From: Desulfuromonas sp. TF
GTDB taxonomy: Bacteria; Desulfobacterota; Desulfuromonadia; Desulfuromonadales; ATBO01
Assembly: GCF_000472285.1 (NCBI RefSeq)
Contig: NZ_KI421413.1
Span: 38,087-102,086, forward strand
Direction of reading: 5' to 3'
DNA length: 64,000 nucleotides
A program made the translations under genes and the position numbers. Every line of letters begins with the position of its first letter. The stretch's first letter is position 1. Positions 17,796-26,138 of this stretch are shown in pieces. Below the pieces are notes generated by a model. The model saw only the letters and a list, made by a program, of their open reading frames with translations, was not told where the DNA came from and made no database searches.

Positions 17796-17846
17796 GGGCA
17801 GCATACTTCCTCGACCCAGCGGGAGTCTGCTGCCCTTCGTTTTTTG
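17796..17846 (+). terminator. Terminator after rpsO
   Basis: GGGCAGCA (17796-17803) pairs with TGCTGCCC (17828-17835); TTCGTTTTTT follows. It lies between rpsO and pnp and probably gives partial termination. The rest of the gap to pnp (17847-18012) shows no further clear signal. Confidence 0.7.
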
Positions 17847-18012
17847 GTGACTCTGGAGGTTGTCCGGAGAGAGGATCTGATATCCTGTATAAGCAGGAGT
17901 TTTCGGATGCTGTCTCAGGCCATCCTCCTTTGGTCATTTTTGTCAAACACACGCAGTTTTACAAAAGCTCCAGGGATGTCTTCGGTCTCGCCCGGGGTAA
18001 AAGGAGAAAAAC

Positions 18013-20106
18013 ATGGCTTACCACAAAGTGGAAATTGAATTCAACGGTCAACCGCTGACCCTTGAAACAGGAAAGATGGCACGGCAGGCCCATGGCGCAA
18101 TCGTCATTACCTACGGCGACACCAAGGTTTTGTGTACGGTCGTTTCGGCCACCAAGATGCGGGAGGGGATGGACTTTTTTCCCCTTACCGTCAATTACCA
18201 GGAAAAGTTTTACGCTGCCGGCAAGATTCCCGGATCCTTCTTTCGCCGGGAACGAGGAGCTACGGAGCGCGAAACCCTGATCTGCCGCCTCATCGACCGT
18301 CCCATGCGCCCCCTGTTTCCGAAGGGGTATCTTTTCGAAACCCAGATCATGCCGACCGTCATCTCGGCCGACCTGGTCAACGATCCCGACACCCTGGCAA
18401 TGGTCGCGGCCTCGGCGGCGGTCACCGTCTCCGATATCCCTTTCCACGGACCCATTGCCGCCGTCCGCGTCGGCCGTGTAGGGGGACAACTGATCGCCAA
18501 CCCGACCCTTCAGCAGATGACCGAAAGCGATATTGAGATTGTCGTTTCCGGCTCCAGGGATGCCGTCATGATGGTGGAGGGGGAAGCTGACCTGGTCTCC
18601 GAGGACGAGATGCTTGAGGCAATTTTCTTCGGCCATCAGTCTCTTCAGCCTCTGATCGACTTGCAGCTCAAGCTGCAGGAGATGGTCGGCAAAGCCAAGC
18701 GCGAGTTCCGGGCTCCCGAGGTGGATGCCGCACTGGAAGCCAGGGTAACCGAACTTGCCGAGGCGAAACTCATTGAAGCCGCCAAGCTCCGCGAAAAGCA
18801 GGAGCGCTATGCCACCATCGACCAGATCAAGGATGAAGTCAAAGAGGCTCTGGAGACGGACTTTGAAGGACGGGCAGGGGAAATCTCCTCCATCCTCGGC
18901 TCCATTTCCAAGCGCGTGGTGCGCCAGATGGTCGTCAGGGACAAGGTGCGCATCGACGGTCGGGACATGAAGACCATCCGTCCCATCACCTCCGAGATCG
19001 GAACCCTCCCTCGAGCCCACGGCAGCGCCCTGTTCACCCGCGGCGAGACCCAGGCACTGGTGGCCGTGGCCCTCGGAACCTCGTCGGACGAACAGCGCAT
19101 GGACAACATCCAGGGGATGGAATTCAAGAAATTCCTTCTTCACTACAATTTTCCTCCCTTCTGCGTCGGGGAAACGAGCATGCGCCTCTTTCCGGGCCGC
19201 CGGGAGATCGGGCACGGCATGCTGGCCGAGCGCTCCATCGCCAAGGTGCTCCCCAAGTGGGATGATTTTCCCTATACCATCCGCATCGTCTCCGATATTC
19301 TCGAGTCGAACGGATCCTCTTCCATGGCCAGCGTTTGCGGCTCTTCCCTTTCCCTGATGGAAGCCGGTGTTCCGATCTCGGCCCCGGTGGCGGGCATCGC
19401 CATGGGTCTGATCAAGGAAGGCGACGATGTGGCGGTTCTCTCCGACATTCTCGGCGACGAGGACCATCTGGGCGATATGGACTTCAAAGTCACCGGCACT
19501 GCCGAGGGCGTCGCCGCCCTGCAGATGGACATCAAGATCACCGGCGTGGACAGAGCAATCATGAAGCAGGCTCTCGAGCAGGCCAAGGAAGGACGTATTC
19601 ACATCCTGGGGAAGATGGCCGAGGCGATCTCCGCTCCTCGTGCCGAACTCTCTCCCTATGCCCCCCGGATTACCACCATCTACGTCAAATCCGATCAGGT
19701 GCGTACCGTTATCGGTTCGGGCGGCAAGAACATCCGTGGCATCATCGAAGCGACCGGCTGTTCCATCGACATCGAGGACGATGGCCGGATCAACATCGCT
19801 TCCGCCGATGGCGACGCATGCAAGAAAGCCATCAAGATGATCCGCGATCTCACCCAGGAAGCTGAAGTCGGCAAACTCTACGAAGGAACGGTCCGGAAGG
19901 TCATGGAGTTCGGCGCCTTTGTCGAGATTTTCCCCGGAATGGACGGTCTCGTACATATTTCGGAACTGGACAAGGAACGGGTCCGCAATGTCACCGATAT
20001 CCTCAATGAAGGTGACCGGGTGCTCGTAAAGTGCATTGGGATAGACAAACAGGGCAAGATCAAGCTTTCGCGCAAAGAGGCTTTAGGTCAGACCCTCCCC
20101 GAGTGA
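18013..20106 (+). CDS. pnp: Polyribonucleotide nucleotidyltransferase (PNPase)
   Basis: A 697-residue PNPase with two RNase PH cores (about 10-230 and 310-550) joined by an alpha-helical domain, a KH domain at about 555-615 ([20 protein letters not shown]) and an S1 domain at about 622-690 ([28 protein letters not shown]). It degrades RNA 3'-5' by phosphorolysis. AAAGGAG (18000-18006) precedes the ATG. It follows rpsO and is directly followed by an M16 peptidase, a very widespread order. Confidence 0.96.
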   Translation: MAYHKVEIEFNGQPLTLETGKMARQAHGAIVITYGDTKVLCTVVSATKMREGMDFFPLTVNYQEKFYAAGKIPGSFFRRERGATERETLICRLIDRPMRPLFPKGYLFETQIMPTVISADLVNDPDTLAMVAASAAVTVSDIPFHGPIAAVRVGRVGGQLIANPTLQQMTESDIEIVVSGSRDAVMMVEGEADLVSEDEMLEAIFFGHQSLQPLIDLQLKLQEMVGKAKREFRAPEVDAALEARVTELAEAKLIEAAKLREKQERYATIDQIKDEVKEALETDFEGRAGEISSILGSISKRVVRQMVVRDKVRIDGRDMKTIRPITSEIGTLPRAHGSALFTRGETQALVAVALGTSSDEQRMDNIQGMEFKKFLLHYNFPPFCVGETSMRLFPGRREIGHGMLAERSIAKVLPKWDDFPYTIRIVSDILESNGSSSMASVCGSSLSLMEAGVPISAPVAGIAMGLIKEGDDVAVLSDILGDEDHLGDMDFKVTGTAEGVAALQMDIKITGVDRAIMKQALEQAKEGRIHILGKMAEAISAPRAELSPYAPRITTIYVKSDQVRTVIGSGGKNIRGIIEATGCSIDIEDDGRINIASADGDACKKAIKMIRDLTQEAEVGKLYEGTVRKVMEFGAFVEIFPGMDGLVHISELDKERVRNVTDILNEGDRVLVKCIGIDKQGKIKLSRKEALGQTLPE

Positions 20107-20126
20107 AGGGTGAACAGGGCGGAGGA

Positions 20127-21386
20127 ATGATTTATAAAACGGTCCTTGAAAATGGTATTCGCGTTATAACGGAGGAAATTCCCACGGCCCATTCCGCCAC
20201 CCTCGGTTTCTGGGTGGAAAACGGGTCGCGCCATGAGGATCTATCCCAAAGCGGCATTTCCCACTTTATTGAGCACATGCTCTTCAAGGGGACCGAGCGC
20301 CGAAGTGCGCAGGAAATCGCCAAGGAGATCGATTCGGTCGGCGGGGTGCTCAATGCATTCACCAGTCGCGAGTTCAGCTGCTATTATGCCAAAGTGCTGG
20401 CCAGACGACTCCCGCTGGCGGTCGATCTCCTCTCCGATATCGTCCTTCATTCCATTCTGGACCCTGACGAAATAGAGAAGGAAAGGCGTGTCATCCTCCA
20501 GGAAATTCATATGGTGGATGACACGCCGGACGATCAGGTACACGAACTGTTCTGCCAGACTTTCTGGGAAAACCATCCGCTCGGGCATTCCATTCTCGGC
20601 ACCGGGAACACGGTAGGGAAGATTTCCCGTGATCATCTTCTGTCCTATCTGGAAGATCGATACTGCGGAAAGAATATCCTTATCTGCGCTGCCGGGGACT
20701 TGAAGCACGAACAGCTGGTGGAGCATATCAATCAGGCCTTTCGCCGCATAAAAACCGGCGAGAGGCCTCCTCTCTGCTCACTCCCCGATTATCGCCGCCG
20801 CCTCAATATCCTCGAAAAAGATCTCGAGCAGGTCCATATCTGCCTGGGAACCCGTGCGTTGCCCCAGAATCATCCCAATCGCTTTGTTTCCTACCTGCTG
20901 AATACTATCCTCGGCGGAGGAATGAGTTCCCGCCTCTTCCAGAACGTTCGGGAGGATCAGGGCCTCGCCTATTCCATCTACAGCTACCTGAACTGTCACT
21001 CCGATGCCGGTGCGCTTGTTGTTTCCTCGGGGACTTCCCCGAATGAGGCGCCGAAGGTGGTCAATATCCTTCTGAAAGAACTTGCCCGCTTCCGAGCCGA
21101 AGCCGTATCCGAGGAGGAATTGCATTCGGCCAAGGAACAACTCAAGGGAAACTTGCTTCTGTCCCTGGAAAGCACCGACAATCGCATGACCCGGCTGGCC
21201 AAAAACGAGATCTATCTCGGCAGGAACCTGTCCATTAAAGAGGTTATCAGGGGGATTGACCAGGTGAGCGCCGATGACATTCAGAAGTTGGCCGGCTTCA
21301 TCTTTAAGGACGACTATCTCAATCTTCAGATGGTGGGCAAAGTCCGGGAAAGCGATTACCCGCTATCCGGTTTGACCCTCGCCTGA
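20127..21386 (+). CDS. M16 family zinc peptidase (processing-peptidase-like)
   Basis: A 419-residue insulinase/MPP-type peptidase. The inverted zinc motif HFIEH is at 46-50, and the downstream Glu lies in the following helix. The C-terminal inactive half (LNTILGGGMSSRLFQNVRED) is intact, so this is a full two-domain protein. ATG 20127 matches the family N-terminus but has a very close GGAGG. An in-frame GTG at 20103 overlapping the pnp stop is an alternative. Gene order pnp-M16-dut is conserved in many bacteria; the natural substrate is unknown. Confidence 0.9.
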   Translation: MIYKTVLENGIRVITEEIPTAHSATLGFWVENGSRHEDLSQSGISHFIEHMLFKGTERRSAQEIAKEIDSVGGVLNAFTSREFSCYYAKVLARRLPLAVDLLSDIVLHSILDPDEIEKERRVILQEIHMVDDTPDDQVHELFCQTFWENHPLGHSILGTGNTVGKISRDHLLSYLEDRYCGKNILICAAGDLKHEQLVEHINQAFRRIKTGERPPLCSLPDYRRRLNILEKDLEQVHICLGTRALPQNHPNRFVSYLLNTILGGGMSSRLFQNVREDQGLAYSIYSYLNCHSDAGALVVSSGTSPNEAPKVVNILLKELARFRAEAVSEEELHSAKEQLKGNLLLSLESTDNRMTRLAKNEIYLGRNLSIKEVIRGIDQVSADDIQKLAGFIFKDDYLNLQMVGKVRESDYPLSGLTLA

Positions 21387-21444
21387 ATCCCCCCTCAGGG
21401 GAGTCGTCAGGGATTCGAAATCCTTGCAGTAAAGGATCGTATTC

Positions 21445-21888
21445 ATGGAACCGCTGAATATTCAGGTGCAATGTCTGCGTGAGGGCGCTATTGTTCCTCG
21501 TTACATGACGGAGTGTGCCGCAGGCATGGATCTGTTTGCCTGTCTCGATGTTTCATTGCGACTGGCTCCCGGTGAGCGGAGCCTGGTCCCCACCGGCATC
21601 GCTCTGGCTATTCCGGCTGGATTTGAAGGGCAGGTGCGGCCGCGATCCGGCCTCGCACTGAAAAAGGGTCTGACCCTGGTCAATTCCCCCGGCACCGTCG
21701 ACGCCGATTATCGTGGCGAGATCGGGGTCATCATGATCAATCACGGCGCTGAAGAGGTGATCATCACGCCGGGGGACCGCATCGCGCAGATAGTCGTTGC
21801 TCCGGTTCGCCGTGCTGTTTTAACCATATCCGAAAGCCTGGAAGATACGCCCCGAAGCTGCGGCGGATTCGGCCATACGGGATCATGA
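21445..21888 (+). CDS. dut: Deoxyuridine 5'-triphosphate nucleotidohydrolase
   Basis: A 147-residue trimeric dUTPase with all five motifs: AGMDL (26-30), [12 protein letters not shown] (65-76), VDADYRGEI (85-93, catalytic Asp), RIAQIVV (112-118) and the C-terminal GGFGHTGS. It hydrolyses dUTP to dUMP and keeps uracil out of DNA. It follows the M16 peptidase with a 58-base gap that contains a small CCCCTCAGGGG hairpin. Confidence 0.94.
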   Translation: MEPLNIQVQCLREGAIVPRYMTECAAGMDLFACLDVSLRLAPGERSLVPTGIALAIPAGFEGQVRPRSGLALKKGLTLVNSPGTVDADYRGEIGVIMINHGAEEVIITPGDRIAQIVVAPVRRAVLTISESLEDTPRSCGGFGHTGS

Positions 21889-21900
21889 AGGGTTCATCAG

Positions 21901-22179
21901 ATGGATGAGCCGTCCGCATTGTCTCAACTGCTGGAGTTTCCCTGTGATTATCAATTCAAGGCCTTCGGCCCCCGGGATGAAGATGACAGCTTCGTACTTG
22001 CCGTACGGGAAGCTGTTTCGTCTGTTGTCCCTGTTTCCGGTGATGGGGTGCGCACTCGATCCAGCAGCCGCGGAACCTATCTTTGTGTCACGATTTCAGT
22101 GCGTCTGCACAATGCCGATCAGGTCCAGGCGATCTACGCCTCACTGCGCCGGATCGAAAGCTTGAAATATCTTCTTTGA
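21901..22179 (+). CDS. DUF493 (YbeD-like) protein
   Basis: A 92-residue DUF493 protein: LLEFPCDYQFKAFG at the start, RSSSRGTYLCVTISVRL in the middle and a helix ending in YASLRRIESLKYLL. The ACT-like ferredoxin fold is typical of this family, whose function is not settled. It starts 12 bases after dut and is probably in the same transcript. Confidence 0.85.
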   Translation: MDEPSALSQLLEFPCDYQFKAFGPRDEDDSFVLAVREAVSSVVPVSGDGVRTRSSSRGTYLCVTISVRLHNADQVQAIYASLRRIESLKYLL

Positions 22180-22340
22180 TGGAGATGATGTCTCATCGAA
22201 TCGCAGTATGGTAAAATTGCTCCATGACGATGGGGAGATTCTGCCGGTTGGGAAGTGGGGAACTCTTCGTCCAATAAGTACCTGTTGAAGGTGCCTGTCT
22301 TGGTTAGCTTTTTATGCAGTGACTTATCAGGAGGAGATGT
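22180..22340 (+). promoter_or_regulatory. Possible structured leader before the threonylcarbamoyl-AMP synthase
   Basis: A 161-base gap with a -10-like TAAAAT (22212-22217) and no coding potential. Downstream, TTGGGAAG can pair with CTTCGTCCAA, and ACCTGTTGAAGGT forms a second small hairpin. It ends with a strong AGGAGG (22329-22334) before ATG 22341. It may be a leader or small RNA; no known family was recognised. Confidence 0.35.
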
Positions 22341-22955
22341 ATGGTCCTGAACATCAATCCGGAAAATCCTCAGCCCCGGCTCATCCATCGAGTAGTGGAA
22401 TCTCTCAAGCAGGGAGGGGTCATTGCCTACCCCACGGATACCACCTACGGGATCGGATGCGACATTTTCAACAAAAAAGGGGTCAAGAAAATTTATCAGA
22501 TCAAGCACCGCGACCCCCGCAAGCCTTTCTCCTTTATCTGCGCCGATCTCTCGGATGTGGCCAATTACGCCCAAGTCAGTAACTTCGCCTTCAAAACGAT
22601 GAAGAGGAACCTGCCCGGACCTTATACCTTTGTCCTCGAGGCAACCCGCATGGTTCCGGATCTCCTGACCACCCGCCAGAAGACGGTAGGTATCCGGATT
22701 CCAGATAATCCTATCGCACTGGCCATCGTCCGTGAACTTGGGCACCCCCTGGTCACCACCAGCGCCAACGTTTCCGGCGAAGAAACCTTTAACGACCCTT
22801 CCCTGATCGACGAATCCATGGGGCGGATGCTCGACATGGTGGTGGACGGCGGAATCCTGCTCGGGGATCCCTCCACGGTCGTCAGTCTTATCGACGACAA
22901 GGCCGAGGTGCTGCGGCAGGGGAGCGGGGATACTTCATGGATTCACCAGCTGTAA
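22341..22955 (+). CDS. Threonylcarbamoyl-AMP synthase (Sua5/YrdC/YciO family)
   Basis: A 204-residue YrdC-domain protein. GGVIAYPTDTTYGIGCD and KKIYQIKHRDPRKPFSFIC are the nucleotide-binding blocks, with LPGPYTFVLEA and LVTTSANVSGEE following. The family makes threonylcarbamoyl-AMP for the t6A modification of tRNAs, although the YciO branch may differ. KHRDPRKPFSF is closer to YciO-like members. A good AGGAGG site precedes the start. The 3' end overlaps the next gene by 19 bases. Confidence 0.83.
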   Translation: MVLNINPENPQPRLIHRVVESLKQGGVIAYPTDTTYGIGCDIFNKKGVKKIYQIKHRDPRKPFSFICADLSDVANYAQVSNFAFKTMKRNLPGPYTFVLEATRMVPDLLTTRQKTVGIRIPDNPIALAIVRELGHPLVTTSANVSGEETFNDPSLIDESMGRMLDMVVDGGILLGDPSTVVSLIDDKAEVLRQGSGDTSWIHQL

Positions 22956-23374
22956 ATAAGCGCCGGTGGCGGTCCGCCGCGAGTTTCGCCGGGCTTTTCC
23001 TCGCATTTTTTCTCGTGGGTGCCGGAACTTCGCCGGCCGCGGAAAATTCTTTCGGCGGTGTAGGGCTGCAGGTGGTTCCCACCATCGAAGGCGAACTCGT
23101 CGTGCTGAATGTGATCGAAGGAGCACCGGCGGCCAAGGGGGGCCTCCTTCCGGGTGATCTGATCATCAAGGTGGATGATTTTTCCCTGAAGGGGAGCGAT
23201 TTCACTGAAGTCGTCTCCCGTTACCTGTGGGGAGAGACTGGCACGGCGGTAACTCTCAAGTTTCTTCGGCCGGGGAAAGAAGGAGTGCATTCGGCTACTC
23301 TCCGACGTACTCCTCTGAACACGGAGACGGATCAGCCGGCCGGAGTCAGGATGCTCACCCCTTCAAAGCAATAA
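22937..23374 (+). CDS. Exported PDZ-domain protein
   Basis: A 145-residue protein with a basic N-terminus (NKRRWRS) and a hydrophobic segment at about 14-34 ending in SPAAE, a signal peptide or an anchor. The rest is a single PDZ domain: GVGLQVVP, LNVIEGAPAAKGGLLPGDLIIKVDD, then EVVSRYLWGETGTAVTLKFLRPG. There is no protease domain, so it probably binds peptides or C-termini in the periplasm. It overlaps the preceding gene by 19 bases. Confidence 0.8.
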   Translation: MDSPAVNKRRWRSAASFAGLFLAFFLVGAGTSPAAENSFGGVGLQVVPTIEGELVVLNVIEGAPAAKGGLLPGDLIIKVDDFSLKGSDFTEVVSRYLWGETGTAVTLKFLRPGKEGVHSATLRRTPLNTETDQPAGVRMLTPSKQ

Positions 23375-23397
23375 ATAGCAGAAAACGATGGATACTC

Positions 23398-23790
23398 ATG
23401 ACGCAAAAAGTGATTACAGTCGTTTTTTATAGCCGCCGTTATCCTCGCAGCGATTGGCGACTCGACCTTGAGGAAAAAACGCTCGCCGCTTTTTTTGACC
23501 GCATCGCTGAGGAGTTTGCTCCCCTAAACATCCGGGTTGAATATCTCAAGGATAAGACCCTGAGCTTCGATATCAACGGATATGGAGATCTTCTCAACTC
23601 GATTCGCATCCGGTCCCCACGCGACGGGATCGGTAATCTCTGTCTGGGTCACATCATCGGAGCGAGCCCCAACCGTGAACCGTTGGAGGATGTCCGCCGT
23701 GGTCTGAGCCGGGTAGCCTTCGCACCCGAAACAATCGAACCGGAAGGAAGCGACAAAATCGTCTGTCACAATTGCGGTTGTGGTTGTTGA
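23398..23790 (+). CDS. Unknown protein with C-terminal CxxCGCGC tail
   Basis: A 130-residue protein of unknown function. No signal peptide or membrane segment is seen. The last residues are CHNCGCGC, five cysteines packed at the end, which suggests metal binding or thiol chemistry. ATG 23398 gives a sensible start, although the frame is open upstream into the PDZ gene. It is followed by a strong terminator, so it ends the transcript from the dut/PDZ region. The last codon is followed by TGA; read-through as selenocysteine was considered and rejected. Confidence 0.7.
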   Translation: MTQKVITVVFYSRRYPRSDWRLDLEEKTLAAFFDRIAEEFAPLNIRVEYLKDKTLSFDINGYGDLLNSIRIRSPRDGIGNLCLGHIIGASPNREPLEDVRRGLSRVAFAPETIEPEGSDKIVCHNCGCGC

Positions 23791-23838
23791 TTCTTGCCCG
23801 GGTCTAATTCTGATACATCTCCACCCGGAATACATAAC

Positions 23839-23887
23839 GGCCGGTTCTGATGAGGTTTATCCTCACAGGAGCCGGCCTTTAATTTTT
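23839..23887 (+). terminator. Strong terminator after the CGCGC-tailed protein
   Basis: GGCCGG (23839-23844) and following bases pair with CCGGCC (23872-23877) in a stem of about 17 bp with two central mismatches and a short loop; TTTAATTTTT follows. Confidence 0.8.
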
Positions 23888-24121
23888 CCGTGGCGATCGT
23901 GTTATCGGCGGAATGCACAGGTTCAAGCAAGGCTCATGCTCTTTGGCAGCGATCTGTTATATACTTCCTTCCGATATCACTTCTGGAAAGCAGAGAGACT
24001 AGCGATAATCGGATCGAGATGAATTAAACATTTCAGGTAAGTATCGAAAAATTGTGCGACTGCATTGATTATAACCTGGGGCGTGTTATAGGTAAACATA
24101 ACACACTCACAGGAGGAAATC
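23888..24121 (+). promoter_or_regulatory. Upstream region of the MucR-like gene with repeated half-sites
   Basis: Together with the preceding terminator this is a gap of about 330 bases without a gene. Near its end ATAAC/GTTAT half-sites recur: ATAAC 24071-24075, GTTAT 24085-24089 and ATAAC 24098-24102. The last two are part of the exact inverted repeat GTGTTAT (24083-24089) and ATAACAC (24098-24104) around an 8-base spacer. TATAAC at 24070-24075 could be a -10 box, but no convincing -35 was found. MucR/Ros proteins often repress their own gene, so an operator here is plausible. AGGAGG (24111-24116) is the ribosome binding site. Confidence 0.5.
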
Positions 24122-24547
24122 ATGGCTAACCTGCTCGACATGGCAACCAATATTGTCAGTGCTCATGCGTCCAATTCTGCGATGACCAGGGCGGAACTCC
24201 TGGCGGAATTGCAGGACGTTTATCTTACTCTTTCCAGGATGGAAGGAGAATCGCCTGCCGGAGAAATGAAAGAGGAGGAGGGCACGCCGGCGGTCTCTAA
24301 AAAGAAAGCATTCGGGAAAAATCAGATCTTCTGCATGCTGTGCGGCAAAGGCATGAAAACCCTCGGTCGCCATCTGAGAACGACCCATGATATGAAGCCC
24401 AGTGAATACCGTAAGAAATTCGGGATTCCCCGAAGCCAGTCCCTTGCCTCCAAGGCCTATTCGGAAACCAGAAGGCAGATGGCTGTGGACCGCGGACTGG
24501 GTGAAAATCTGGCCAGGGCACGGGCTGCTAAAAGAGCCAAGCAGTAA
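24122..24547 (+). CDS. MucR/Ros family zinc-finger transcriptional regulator
   Basis: A 141-residue Ros/MucR protein. The single zinc finger is C-x2-C-x9-H-x4-H (CMLCGKGMKTLGRHLRTTH), flanked by the conserved basic and helical segments (TTHDMKPSEYRKKFGIP). The N-terminal helix (MANLLDMATNIVSAHASNSAM) fits the oligomerisation region known in MucR. Such proteins bind AT-rich DNA and act as H-NS-like or specific repressors. It is a single gene with a possible operator upstream. Targets cannot be told from the sequence. Confidence 0.88.
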   Translation: MANLLDMATNIVSAHASNSAMTRAELLAELQDVYLTLSRMEGESPAGEMKEEEGTPAVSKKKAFGKNQIFCMLCGKGMKTLGRHLRTTHDMKPSEYRKKFGIPRSQSLASKAYSETRRQMAVDRGLGENLARARAAKRAKQ

Positions 24548-24661
24548 AAAAGATTTCCGCCCAGGCACGATTCTTTCTCGGGCAACTGCCATCGCCCGAG
24601 CATTCTGGTATCTGGCTGAAGCCGAAACGCCGATCCGGACTGGTCCGCTTCGGCGGCGGAT

Positions 24662-24704
24662 AAACAAAAACCCGGCTCTGTATAACAGAGCCGGGTTTGT
24701 TTGT
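24662..24704 (-). terminator. Terminator of the secG-tRNA-Leu transcript
   Basis: CCCGGCTCTGT (24671-24681) pairs perfectly with ACAGAGCCGGG (24685-24695). On the minus strand it lies just after the tRNA and is followed by TTTTTGTTT. The other side (TTTGTTTG) is also T-rich, so it may work for the MucR gene as well. The stretch between that gene and this hairpin (24548-24661) holds one more inverted repeat, CTCGGGC 24577-24583 with GCCCGAG 24594-24600, without a T run. Confidence 0.8.
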
Positions 24705-24707
24705 TGC

Positions 24708-24794
24708 TGGTGCCGAAGGCGAGACTCGAACTCGCACGGGCTGTCGCCCACCACCCCCTCAAGATGGCGTGTCTACCAGTTCCACCACTTCGGC
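24708..24794 (-). tRNA. tRNA-Leu (anticodon GAG)
   Basis: The minus strand folds as an 87-base class II tRNA. The acceptor stem is GCCGAAG/CTTCGGC with encoded ACCA at the 3' end, followed by the D arm with GGTAGACACG, an anticodon arm CCATC-TTGAGGG-GGTGG (GAG), a long variable arm and a T arm GCGAG-TTCGAGT-CTCGC. It lies just downstream of secG. Confidence 0.95.
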
Positions 24795-24855
24795 GAACGG
24801 AGAGTATTTATACTTATTTGGATCGCCGGTGTCAACCCTCAAAACCGGTCGGCGA

Positions 24856-25218
24856 TCATTTTTTTTCAGGTGCGGGAGCGGCGCTCTCCGAGGGCTGCTC
24901 AACCGGAGCCGCAGGCGGCTGCACAAGGGCTTCCGGGGCTGGAGCAGTCTGTGGGGCGACGGTGGCAGGCATGACGCTGGTGGAGCCAGGCTGCCCGTAA
25001 AAATAGGCAAGGGTGAGGCTGGTCAGCATGAAGATGATGGCGGCGCCGGTGGTGAGCTTGCTCATGAAGCTCTGACCGCCTGTGGCTCCGAATACCGTCT
25101 GGCTTGAACCGCTGCCCAGGGAAACGCCCATTTCAGCTCCTTTGCCGCCCTGGAGAAGGACAATGGCGATAAGAGCGATACAGACGAGCACATGCAGGGT
25201 GAGAAGAAGAGTGGTCAT
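24856..25218 (-). CDS. secG: Protein-export membrane protein SecG
   Basis: A 120-residue SecG, a small subunit of the SecYEG translocon. Two membrane segments (about 3-22 and 52-73) flank the conserved GGKGAEMGVSLGSGSSQTVFGATG loop. The C-terminus is a Pro/Ala/Glu-rich tail (from about 85) longer than in E. coli, probably unstructured. AAGGAG is well placed upstream. It is the last protein gene of the gap-pgk-tpiA-secG operon, before tRNA-Leu. Confidence 0.92.
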   Translation of the reverse strand: MTTLLLTLHVLVCIALIAIVLLQGGKGAEMGVSLGSGSSQTVFGATGGQSFMSKLTTGAAIIFMLTSLTLAYFYGQPGSTSVMPATVAPQTAPAPEALVQPPAAPVEQPSESAAPAPEKK

Positions 25219-25303
25219 GTTTCCAGTAACTCCTTACATTTAATACATTCGGTTCGATCCGCGACAAGTTAGCACAGATACGACCCGCTGCAAAGAGGAA
25301 ATA

Positions 25304-26062
25304 TCAGTTTCGCTTAAAACGGACAATCCGGGCGAAATCGGGAGCCTTCAGGCTGGCTCCGCCGACCAGGGCGCCGTCGATATCGTCCTGGGCCATGAGA
25401 CCGTCCACGTTCTCCGGCTTTACGCTGCCGCCGTACAGGATCCGGGTGGCATCTGCCGTTTCCTGATCGAACACACCCTGCAGCAGGCCGCGTATGAAGG
25501 CATGGGCCTCCGCCGCCTGCTCGTCGGTGGCGGTTTTCCCCGTTCCGATCGCCCACACCGGTTCATAGGCTATGACGATATTCCGCATGGCGGCAGCCTC
25601 CATGCCTTTGAGACCTTCCTTGACCTGCCGGGTCAGTATGTCGTACATCCGTCCGTTTTCCCTCTCTTCCAGGGTTTCTCCGATACAGAAAATGGGTTGC
25701 AGCTCCTCCTCCAGAAGGGAGTGAATCTTTCGATTGATGAATTCGTCGCTTTCCCCGAATAGCTGACGCCGCTCCGAATGACCCACGATGACATAACGGC
25801 AGCCGATATCCTTGAGCAGCATCGGGGAGACTTCACCCGTAAAAGCGCCAGTTTTTTCAGGATAACAGTTCTGGGCAGCCAGGGAAATATTGCTCCCCGA
25901 CAGCGTTTCGGCCACCTTGCCCAGGGCCGTGAAGACCGGAGCCACGATGATATCCGCATCATCGATTCCGGTGAGTTCGTCCTTGAGTGCCTCCACCAGA
26001 TCCAGAGCCTCTTCGACAGTCTTGTGCAGTTTCCAGTTTCCGGCGATCATGGGTTTGCGCAT
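25304..26062 (-). CDS. tpiA: Triosephosphate isomerase
   Basis: A 252-residue TIM-barrel isomerase of normal length. MIAGNWKLHK carries the Asn and Lys of the active site, VGHSERR the catalytic His, VIAYEPVWAIGTGKTA the catalytic Glu and the start of the mobile loop, and GGSVKPENV the phosphate-binding loop. It interconverts dihydroxyacetone phosphate and glyceraldehyde 3-phosphate. AAAGGAG precedes the start. It is third in the minus-strand glycolytic operon. Confidence 0.96.
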   Translation of the reverse strand: MRKPMIAGNWKLHKTVEEALDLVEALKDELTGIDDADIIVAPVFTALGKVAETLSGSNISLAAQNCYPEKTGAFTGEVSPMLLKDIGCRYVIVGHSERRQLFGESDEFINRKIHSLLEEELQPIFCIGETLEERENGRMYDILTRQVKEGLKGMEAAAMRNIVIAYEPVWAIGTGKTATDEQAAEAHAFIRGLLQGVFDQETADATRILYGGSVKPENVDGLMAQDDIDGALVGGASLKAPDFARIVRFKRN

Positions 26063-26138
26063 ATCCCTACTCCTTTTTTTATTTCAAGTGAGCCCATTCT
26101 TGATGGCTCGGCCATCCTCTGAGTTGTTCGCTAAGGCA

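Noticed and set aside
17959-19956. 665-codon open frame opposite pnp
   Set aside because: Antisense shadow of pnp; repetitive composition from the complementary codons and no recognisable domain.
22200-22330. 6S RNA
   Set aside because: Neither the central bubble pattern nor the conserved closing stems of 6S RNA were recognised.
23788-23850. Selenocysteine read-through of the TGA after CHNCGCGC
   Set aside because: The frame after the TGA is short and low in protein-like character, and no stem-loop of the bacterial SECIS type is placed just behind it. A strong terminator follows.
24047-24075. Sigma-70 promoter for the MucR-like gene
   Set aside because: TATAAC is a fair -10, but the only TTG-type -35 (TTGTGC, 24052) is 12 bases away, too close.
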